The notes beneath the pieces are model-generated. The model searched no databases. It saw only the letters and a program-made list of their open reading frames with translations, and was not told where the DNA came from. This document shows, in pieces, positions 1 to 4,445 of a stretch of 7,139 nt of DNA (the first letter of the stretch is position 1; each line of letters opens with the position of its first letter). The DNA comes from Ignavibacteria bacterium. Its GTDB lineage: Bacteria; Bacteroidota; Ignavibacteria; UBA10030; UBA6906. The stretch lies in contig JAOUDE010000129.1 in the NCBI GenBank assembly GCA_029859455.1, positions 1-7,139 of the forward strand, given 5' to 3'. Position numbers and translations under genes: made by a program.

Positions 1-1
1 G

Positions 2-40
2 GTGAAGCAGTATTTGCGTGTTGTCAGGGAACCGGCATAG
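2..40 (+). CDS. Possible 3' end of an upstream gene (partial)
   Basis: Reading from base 2 gives an open frame of twelve residues (VKQYLRVVREPA) that ends at a TAG at 38-40. The residue mix looks like an ordinary protein C-terminus. The stop sits 25 bases before the next gene's start, which suits an upstream operon member. Twelve codons are too few to assign a family, and a chance open frame of this length is common. The call is therefore weak and rests on position and spacing only. Confidence 0.3.
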   Translation: MKQYLRVVREPA

Positions 41-53
41 CAGCGACACAACC

Positions 54-62
54 AAAGGAGGG
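54..62 (+). promoter_or_regulatory. Strong Shine-Dalgarno site that fixes the VOC start
   Basis: AAAGGAGGG lies three bases before the ATG at 66. An in-frame GTG at 18 would add 16 residues, but it has no such site, and its extra sequence (many Ser, His, Thr, Gly) does not resemble the VOC fold. The conserved family N-terminus begins at the ATG at 66. Together these choose 66 over 18. Confidence 0.8.
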
Positions 63-65
63 CAT

Positions 66-425
66 ATGGGGCGGCCTGTCGTTCACTGGGAACTCTGGTC
101 GGGTGAACCGGAGAAGATATCTGATTTTTACAGGAAGGTATTTGACTGGGAGATCCGGCATTTACCGGATCTGAACTACCGGATGGTCGAAACCGGCGGA
201 GAGGGAGGGATCAACGGCGGGATCATGACACCTCAGAAGGGACCGTGGCCGGGGAACCTTGCCCTTTATGTCGACGTCGATGATCTGGACAAATATGCGG
301 GGAAGATCCGGGAGGCGGGAGGGAAGATCGTCGTGGACAAGATGGATGTTCCGGGCGTCGGCCAGTTGGCCCTCTTCGAAGACCCTGACGGGAGGGTCCT
401 CGGAATGTGGAAGAAGAAGGAATAA
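66..425 (+). CDS. VOC family (glyoxalase/bleomycin-resistance fold) protein
   Basis: A 119-residue cytoplasmic protein, a normal length for a one-chain VOC protein made of two beta-alpha-beta-beta-beta modules. Module one opens with VVHWEL (residues 5-10) followed by the helix with DFYRKVFDW (20-28), the usual FY..vFgW signature. Module two opens with LALYVDVDDLDKY (65-77), continues with AGGKIVVDK (84-92), and ends with LFEDPDGRVLGMW (103-115), the classic final strand of the family. His7 and Glu9, and residues in the last strand, are candidate metal ligands, but no substrate can be read from the sequence. Members include glyoxalase I, dioxygenases and antibiotic-binding proteins; this small subfamily is mostly uncharacterised. 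It is probably the first gene of a packed set, with its stop only 8 bases before the next start. The family call is firm; the function is unknown. Confidence 0.9.
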   Translation: MGRPVVHWELWSGEPEKISDFYRKVFDWEIRHLPDLNYRMVETGGEGGINGGIMTPQKGPWPGNLALYVDVDDLDKYAGKIREAGGKIVVDKMDVPGVGQLALFEDPDGRVLGMWKKKE

Positions 426-433
426 GGGACGGA

Positions 434-1384
434 ATGTCACGTGTGGTCCGCTGGTTCCTGCCGATCCTGTTGGTGGCTCTCCTGCCGTTTCAGGCATCAC
501 TGACAAGCGCTCCCCAGGAGTCCCGCAACCCGTTTCTGGTGGTCCTTGGAATCGCGCAGGACGGGGGTGTTCCTCAGGCCGGAACCAGAGCAGACCAGAT
601 CGACACTACTCTCAGGCGCCTGGTCGTTTGTCTTGCCCTGATCGATCCGGAATCGGGGGAGCGATGGCTCTTTGAAGCAACCCCGGATTTCCGCGAACAA
701 TTGCGCCGCCTCGATCAGATTGCGCCCGATGAATCAGTTCCCGGACTCGACGGAATCTTCCTCACGCATGCCCACATGGGCCATTATGCCGGCCTTCTGT
801 TCCTGGGGCATGAGTCGATGGGTGCGGTCGGAGTTCCTGTCTACGCCATGGGGGGAATGCACGATTTTCTGAAGTCGTCCGGACCATGGGAGCAGCTCGT
901 CAGATACAGGAATATTGTGCTGCGTGACCTTACCCCGGGATATCCCGTCCGCCTCAACAACCGGTTGCAGGTCACTCCGATTCCTGTGCCTCACCGCCAG
1001 GAATATTCTGAAGTCGTGGGCTTCCGTATCGATGGACCAGACAGGTCAGCGTTGTTCATCCCGGATATTGACAGCTGGGATGATTGGGACCGGGACGGAA
1101 CGAGGGTGGAGGACCTGATCGAAGGTGTTGATCTGGCATATCTCGACGGAACTTTCTATCATGACGGCGAGCTCCCGGGGCGGGACATGAAGACGTTTCC
1201 ACATCCGTTTATCACGACCTCGATGGACCGGTTTGGCCGGCTCGACTCCGTTGAACGGGAGAAGATCCGGTTTATTCATCTGAATCACTCGAATCCTGCT
1301 TTGCGGTCAGACAGCCCCGAGTACCGCAGTGTGCAATTGAACGGTTTCCGGGTTGCGGAGGAAGGAGAGCGCGTCGGTCTGTGA
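434..1384 (+). CDS. Secreted PqqB-like metallo-beta-lactamase-fold hydrolase
   Basis: A 316-residue protein. The chosen ATG follows a purine-rich stretch (AAGGGACGGA) and is the first residue of a signal peptide or membrane anchor: MSRVVRW, a hydrophobic run at about 8-20, then small residues. An in-frame ATG at 407 would put acidic residues in front of the signal and overlap the VOC gene. The mature part starts with VVLGIAQDGGVPQAG (36-50), as in PqqB and its relatives. The metal motif THAHMGHYAGL (111-121) gives His112, His114 and His117; other candidate ligands are His187, Asp211 and His282/His284. The usual Asp of HxHxDH is Gly116 here, and the Cys that many homologues carry after PQAG appears as Thr51. 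Both hint at an altered metal site. PqqB itself acts in pyrroloquinoline quinone synthesis, but no other pqq gene is present and this copy appears exported. A general MBL-fold hydrolase is safer than PqqB. Confidence 0.85.
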   Translation: MSRVVRWFLPILLVALLPFQASLTSAPQESRNPFLVVLGIAQDGGVPQAGTRADQIDTTLRRLVVCLALIDPESGERWLFEATPDFREQLRRLDQIAPDESVPGLDGIFLTHAHMGHYAGLLFLGHESMGAVGVPVYAMGGMHDFLKSSGPWEQLVRYRNIVLRDLTPGYPVRLNNRLQVTPIPVPHRQEYSEVVGFRIDGPDRSALFIPDIDSWDDWDRDGTRVEDLIEGVDLAYLDGTFYHDGELPGRDMKTFPHPFITTSMDRFGRLDSVEREKIRFIHLNHSNPALRSDSPEYRSVQLNGFRVAEEGERVGL

Positions 1385-1725
1385 CGATCAGGTTGAAACG
1401 TGTCTATGCGGCGCCGTCACCGTCCGATGGCCGGCGCATTCTGGTCGATCGTCTCTGGCCGCGCGGAATGACCAGGGAGAACGCCGGAATTCATTTCTGG
1501 GCGAAGGCGATTGCTCCATCTGATCAGCTGAGGATGTGGTACCGGCATGATCCGGAGAAATGGGACGAGTTCCGTTCCCGCTATTTTGCAGAGCTGAAGA
1601 AGAATCCGGATGGTGTGGCCGAGCTCATTCGTGAGATCGGTGGGAGGACGACAACCTTTGTCTTCAGCTCGAAGGAAGAAGTGCTGAACAATGCGGCAGC
1701 TCTGAAGGAATTCGTCAGCAGGTAA
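1381..1725 (+). CDS. DUF488 family protein (YeaO-like)
   Basis: A 114-residue soluble protein of the length usual for this family. Diagnostic motifs run in order: RILVDRLWPRGM (19-30), APSDQLRMWYRHDPEKW (45-61), and F64..RY (67-68) with AEL (70-72). The C-terminal strand TFVFSSKEEVLNNAAALKEF (92-111) corresponds to the family's 'LLYaAKd...N.A' ending, with SSK in place of the common AKD. The start is GTG, overlapping the TGA of the preceding gene by four bases (GTGA). The next in-frame ATG falls inside the conserved WPRGM motif and so cannot be the start. The purine-rich GGAGGAAGGAG near 1357-1367 is about 13 bases upstream. The overlap implies translational coupling with the MBL gene. The biochemical role of DUF488 proteins is not established, and nothing here resolves it. 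Confidence 0.92.
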   Translation: MTIRLKRVYAAPSPSDGRRILVDRLWPRGMTRENAGIHFWAKAIAPSDQLRMWYRHDPEKWDEFRSRYFAELKKNPDGVAELIREIGGRTTTFVFSSKEEVLNNAAALKEFVSR

Positions 1726-1753
1726 GAATCTCACAACAAAAGGAGACCCCCCC

Positions 1754-2317
1754 ATGATAGGAATCATGTCACTCTGGGCGCCGATACTTCTCTCCGCAGT
1801 GCTTGTGTTTCTCGTCAGCTCCATCATTCACATGGTGCTGAAGTATCACGCGAATGATTTCAGCCGGATTCCTGACGAGGACAAGGTGATGGATGCCCTC
1901 CGTCCGTTCAAGATACCTCCGGGTGATTATGTGATGCCGCGGGCTGGGAGCATGGAGGCGATGAAATCGCCGGAATTCAAGGCAAAGGCGGACAAGGGAC
2001 CGGTTGCGTTCATTACGGTACTCGAGAACGGGATTCAGGGGATGGGGTCGAGCCTCCTGATGTGGTTTCTGTATTCCGTTCTGATCGGCATCCTTGTGGC
2101 ATACGCCGCCGGTCGTTTCCTGTCGCCAGGTGAACATTACCTTACCGTCTTTCGGCTTGCGGGAACTGTTGCCTTTGCCGGTTATTCCCTTGCCCTCCTG
2201 CAGAACTCGATCTGGTACAAAAGGAACTGGGGTGCAACGCTGAAATCAGTGTTCGACGGTCTGTTGTACGCTCTGGTGACCGCAGGGGCATTCGGCTGGT
2301 TGTGGCCGGCAGTGTAG
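1754..2317 (+). CDS. Four-helix integral membrane protein of unknown function
   Basis: A 187-residue protein with four predicted membrane segments: about 8-30, 98-120, 130-150 and 165-187. A hydrophilic loop of roughly 65 residues lies between the first and second. AAAGGAG ends eight bases before the ATG, the gap being mostly a run of seven C; this favours 1754 over the in-frame ATG at 1766. Notable features are His26 and His32 at the end of helix 1 (HMVLKYHANDF), the loop motif RIPDEDKVMDALR (38-50), MKSPEF (70-75), KGPVAFITVL (81-90), and the end region SIWYKRNWGATLKSVFDGLL (152-171). The layout resembles a conserved but unnamed family of small inner-membrane proteins that I cannot tie to a function. 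It follows the DUF488 gene by 28 bases and is probably the last gene of the same transcript. Confidence 0.8.
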   Translation: MIGIMSLWAPILLSAVLVFLVSSIIHMVLKYHANDFSRIPDEDKVMDALRPFKIPPGDYVMPRAGSMEAMKSPEFKAKADKGPVAFITVLENGIQGMGSSLLMWFLYSVLIGILVAYAAGRFLSPGEHYLTVFRLAGTVAFAGYSLALLQNSIWYKRNWGATLKSVFDGLLYALVTAGAFGWLWPAV

Positions 2318-2382
2318 CTGAGAGGAGAAACAGGAGAGCTGTCAGAAGTCAGTTGACAGGAGTCAGTTATTCAGAGCTGCAA

Positions 2383-2399
2383 TGACCCCAAAGGGGTCA
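2383..2399. terminator. Perfect hairpin TGACCCC-AAA-GGGGTCA, possible terminator or operator
   Basis: A seven-base-pair GC-rich stem with a three-base loop, centred about 74 bases after the stop of the membrane-protein gene. It has no following T-run, so it is not a canonical intrinsic terminator. It could stall polymerase, protect a 3' end, or be a dimeric repressor site. The pairing is seen directly; the role is inferred. Confidence 0.4.
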
Positions 2400-2463
2400 G
2401 ATATCCAAGATGAGGGCGAAGCACTTACCAACAAAGATATCTCCCATTCGCAGTCCTGCAGGC

Positions 2464-2477
2464 CTACGGCCTCGTAG
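2464..2477. repeat. Short hairpin CTACG-GCCT-CGTAG
   Basis: A perfect five-base-pair stem with a four-base loop, directly after the CCTGCAGG palindrome at 2455-2462 and followed by AGGGGCGGG. Small stems packed this closely often mark dispersed intergenic repeats, but I cannot match it to a known one from the sequence alone. Confidence 0.4.
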
Positions 2478-2499
2478 AGGGGCGGGATAGACAATCGGA

Positions 2500-2520
2500 G
2501 AATGAAGAAAGAATGAAGAA
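2500..2520. repeat. Tandem direct repeat, two copies of GAATGAAGAA
   Basis: Two identical ten-base units separated by a single A (2500-2509 and 2511-2520). Each contains an ATG, but the frames close after a few codons, so they do not encode a peptide of note. The site lies about 60 bases upstream of the next gene. Confidence 0.5.
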
Positions 2521-2538
2521 GTGACAACTTACCACGAG

Positions 2539-2569
2539 TCGACTATCCGACCAATCGACCGCTTGACGC
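2539..2569. repeat. Imperfect eight-base tandem repeat before the SDR gene
   Basis: Successive units TCGACTA, TCCGACCA, ATCGACCG and CTTGACGC share a CGAC/TGAC core. A related copy, ATCGGACCAAT (2574-2584), runs into the ATG at 2583 and matches ATCCGACCAAT (2545-2555) at 10 of 11 bases. This occupies the region where a Shine-Dalgarno sequence should be. It could be a protein-binding site or simple repeat expansion. Confidence 0.45.
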
Positions 2570-2582
2570 CGGGATCGGACCA

Positions 2583-3329
2583 ATGACTCTTATTGTCGTC
2601 GCGCTGATCTATGCTGCCATTCTTGCGATCCTTATGGCGGTTCGCAGAGTCAGCGGCCAGGCGGGAGTGGGTCGCGACCGGGCGGTACCGTCGGTCCGGC
2701 GGATTCTCATTATCGGAGCGACGGGTGGAACCGGACAACAGCTTGTGGCGCAGGCGCTGGGGCGGGGATACGACGTCACCGCATTTGCCCGCGATCCCGC
2801 GAAGCTCGGGACGACGGATCCTCGGTTGAAGGTCATGAAGGGAGATGTGCTCGACGTTGAATCTCTTTCCCGTGCGATGAAGGGTCAGGACGCGGTTGTC
2901 TCCGCCCTCGGCCATCGTAGGTTTTATTCCACTGGTCAGGTTCTGTCACGGGGTACAGCGAACATCATCAGGGCAATGGAAGTGGATGGAGTGCGTCGCC
3001 TGATCTGTGAGACGTCGCTGGGACTCGGCAGCAGTGTCGGCCGGATGGGGCTCTATTATACACTGTTTGTTGTTCCTTTCATCCTTCCTCTCTATTTCTG
3101 GGATAAGACGAAACAGGAACAGCGGATCGCAGAGAGCAATCTCGATTGGGTCATCGTCCGGCCCGGTCGCCTGACTGGCGGAGCCCGACGTGGCGAGGTC
3201 AGACATGGAAACCGCGTGGGCAATATTCTGATCACACCCCGAATCTCCCGTGCTGACACAGCTGGTTTCATGCTGGACCAGTTGGGGAGCAACCAATACC
3301 TGAATGATACTCCCGGCGTCGTCTGGTAA
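2583..3329 (+). CDS. Membrane-anchored NAD(P)-binding NmrA/SDR-like oxidoreductase
   Basis: A 248-residue protein. Residues 2-20 form one hydrophobic helix followed by RR, an N-terminal anchor. The Rossmann domain starts at about 39: RRILIIGATGGTGQQLV (39-55) carries the GxxGxxG dinucleotide loop, and TAFARDP (66-72) ends the second strand with the Arg that often favours NADP. KGDVLD (86-91) and AVVSALG (104-110) are further family marks. TKQEQ (176-180) and NLDWVIVRPGRLTGG (186-200) match the atypical SDR/NmrA set, in which the classical YxxxK is not conserved. A second hydrophobic stretch at about 157-173 may be membrane-associated. The substrate is unknown; relatives act as reductases, epimerases or redox sensors. 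No good ribosome site precedes the ATG, so a start further inside (such as GTG at 2667) is possible, though it would remove the anchor. A pirin gene follows 30 bases later, probably in one operon. Confidence 0.85.
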   Translation: MTLIVVALIYAAILAILMAVRRVSGQAGVGRDRAVPSVRRILIIGATGGTGQQLVAQALGRGYDVTAFARDPAKLGTTDPRLKVMKGDVLDVESLSRAMKGQDAVVSALGHRRFYSTGQVLSRGTANIIRAMEVDGVRRLICETSLGLGSSVGRMGLYYTLFVVPFILPLYFWDKTKQEQRIAESNLDWVIVRPGRLTGGARRGEVRHGNRVGNILITPRISRADTAGFMLDQLGSNQYLNDTPGVVW

Positions 3330-3359
3330 CGTGAGCAGTTGAAAGAACGGAGAGAATGA

Positions 3360-4262
3360 ATGTCAATACGACCTGTCAGACATCAGACACAATCCGAACC
3401 TGCCATTGAAGGTGCAGGCGTCCGCCTGCGAAGGGCATTCGGTTTCGGCAAGACCGATGAATTCGACCCGTTCCTTCTGCTGGATGACTTCAGAAACGAG
3501 AACCCGGTCGATTATTTCGCCGGTTTCCCCTGGCACCCCCATCGCGGGATTGAAACGATCACCTACGTTCTTGCCGGAAGTGTTGCCCACGGCGACAGTC
3601 TCGGGAACAGCGGAACGCTCGGCGCAGGCGACGTCCAGTGGATGACCGCGGGAAGCGGTATTCTCCATCAGGAGATGCCCCAGGGTGATGCGCGCGGCAG
3701 GATGCACGGGTTTCAGCTCTGGGCCAATCTCCCGCGGTCACTCAAGATGACTGCTCCCCGGTACCAGGATGTTCCGTCGGCCGAAATCCCTGAAGTGACC
3801 GAAGATGACGGAACAAAGGTCCGGATCATCTGCGGCGAATTCTGGGGAAAGAAAGGGCCGGTTGACGGCATTGCGACCGATCCGAGATACCTGGATGTGT
3901 TCGTTCCCCCCGGAGTCAGCCGCACCCTTCCGGTCGAAACAGACCGTCATGCCTTCGCGTATGTCTTCGAGGGAGAGGGAAGCTTCAGGGATGCATCGGA
4001 CCCGCGTCCGGTAGCCACAGAACGGATCGGGTCTGACAGGGATGCTGATGTCGACCTCACGGGAAACCGATCACTTGTGCTGTTCGGGAATGGTGATGAA
4101 GTCGCGATCCGTGCCGGGGACGAGGGTATCCGTTTTCTTCTTGTTTCGGGCAGACCGCTCAAAGAGCCTGTCGCCTGGCAGGGCCCTATCGTGATGAATA
4201 CACGAGAAGAACTCGCCCAGGCGTATGCGGAACTGCGGGATGGAAGCTTTATCAGGGGTTAA
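3360..4262 (+). CDS. Pirin family protein
   Basis: A 300-residue bicupin, the normal length for pirins. The N-terminal cupin contains FDPFLLLDDF (35-44), FPWHPHRGIETITYVLAG (56-73), GDVQWMTAGSGILHQEMP (90-107) and MHGFQLWANLP (115-125), all hallmarks of the family. By position, the metal ligands are His59, His61, His103 and Glu105, equivalent to the iron-binding His/His/His/Glu set of human pirin, and all are present. The C-terminal pirin domain begins at about 176 with YLDVFVPPG and ends near 265 with RFLLVSGRPLKEPVAWQGP. GGAG ends seven bases before the ATG. Characterised pirins act as quercetin 2,3-dioxygenases or as redox-sensing transcription cofactors; the sequence does not tell which applies. 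It shares direction and close spacing with the upstream NAD(P)-binding gene. No truncation is seen. Confidence 0.95.
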   Translation: MSIRPVRHQTQSEPAIEGAGVRLRRAFGFGKTDEFDPFLLLDDFRNENPVDYFAGFPWHPHRGIETITYVLAGSVAHGDSLGNSGTLGAGDVQWMTAGSGILHQEMPQGDARGRMHGFQLWANLPRSLKMTAPRYQDVPSAEIPEVTEDDGTKVRIICGEFWGKKGPVDGIATDPRYLDVFVPPGVSRTLPVETDRHAFAYVFEGEGSFRDASDPRPVATERIGSDRDADVDLTGNRSLVLFGNGDEVAIRAGDEGIRFLLVSGRPLKEPVAWQGPIVMNTREELAQAYAELRDGSFIRG

Positions 4263-4270
4263 TCGTGAGA

Positions 4271-4342
4271 ATTTGATCATTTGATCATTTCGTGATTTGA
4301 TGATTTTGCCGGGATAATCTCCCAATGATCAATTGATCAAAT
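4271..4342. repeat. Long inverted repeat, 19-base arms, between two transcription units
   Basis: The left arm (4271-4289, containing TTTGATCATTTGATCATT) and the right arm (4324-4342, containing AATGATCAATTGATCAAA) pair at 18 of 19 positions across a 34-base spacer. The spacer's right end holds a further small stem, GGGA-TAATC-TCCC (4311-4323). It begins nine bases after the pirin stop. The arms are AT-rich and built from repeated TGATCA palindromes. It may end the SDR-pirin transcript, or be a dispersed intergenic repeat. The fold is seen; the role is inferred. Confidence 0.6.
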
Positions 4343-4353
4343 GACAAAATTTC

Positions 4354-4387
4354 TTTGCTTTTCCCTCCTCCTCTCTTTATACTTTAG
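4354..4387 (+). promoter_or_regulatory. Candidate promoter for the large envelope gene
   Basis: TTGCTT (4355-4360) and TATACT (4378-4383) are 17 bases apart, the preferred sigma-70 spacing. The -10 matches at five of six positions, the -35 at only three. The same bases also approximate the Bacteroidota pattern: TTTG at 4354-4357, then TACTTTAG at 4380-4387 resembling TAnnTTTG. Transcription would start near 4390, giving a leader of about 55 bases. Confidence 0.4.
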
Positions 4388-4445
4388 TACCACCATCGCT
4401 TAATTCCTCGATATTCAGACGGGCCGGAGGGAAGTCGGGCTTTTG

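Larger units (their letters stand above)
2318..2582. other. Structured intergenic spacer, no gene seen
   Basis: This 265-base spacer has no convincing reading frame. It holds, in order: two copies of AGTCAGTT (2347-2354, 2361-2368), a perfect 17-base palindrome (2383-2399), AGATATC-type half sites at 2399-2405 and 2435-2442, the eight-base palindrome CCTGCAGG (2455-2462), a hairpin (2464-2477), two copies of GAATGAAGAA (2500-2509, 2511-2520) and an imperfect eight-base tandem repeat (2539-2569). The clustering of small palindromes suggests a degenerate dispersed repeat or a processed leader, but none can be assigned to a named family by eye. Confidence 0.6.

Noticed and set aside
18..65. GTG at 18 as an earlier start of the VOC gene
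   Set aside because: It lacks a ribosome site, adds non-conserved residues, and a strong AAAGGAGGG sits just before the ATG at 66.
66..1384. VOC and MBL genes as a glyoxalase I/II pair
   Set aside because: The MBL protein is PqqB-like and exported, the VOC protein belongs to a general small subfamily, and glyoxalase II motifs are absent.
1417..1827. A 136-codon open frame on the minus strand
   Set aside because: It lies across the DUF488 gene and the start of the membrane-protein gene; its translation shows no recognisable motif.
2354..2382. TTGACA at 2354-2359 as a -35 promoter element
   Set aside because: No -10-like hexamer occurs 16-18 bases downstream.
4263..4345. TGATCA repeats as a CRISPR array or replication origin
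   Set aside because: There are too few and too short repeats, no regular spacers, and no DnaA-box pattern or dnaA neighbour.
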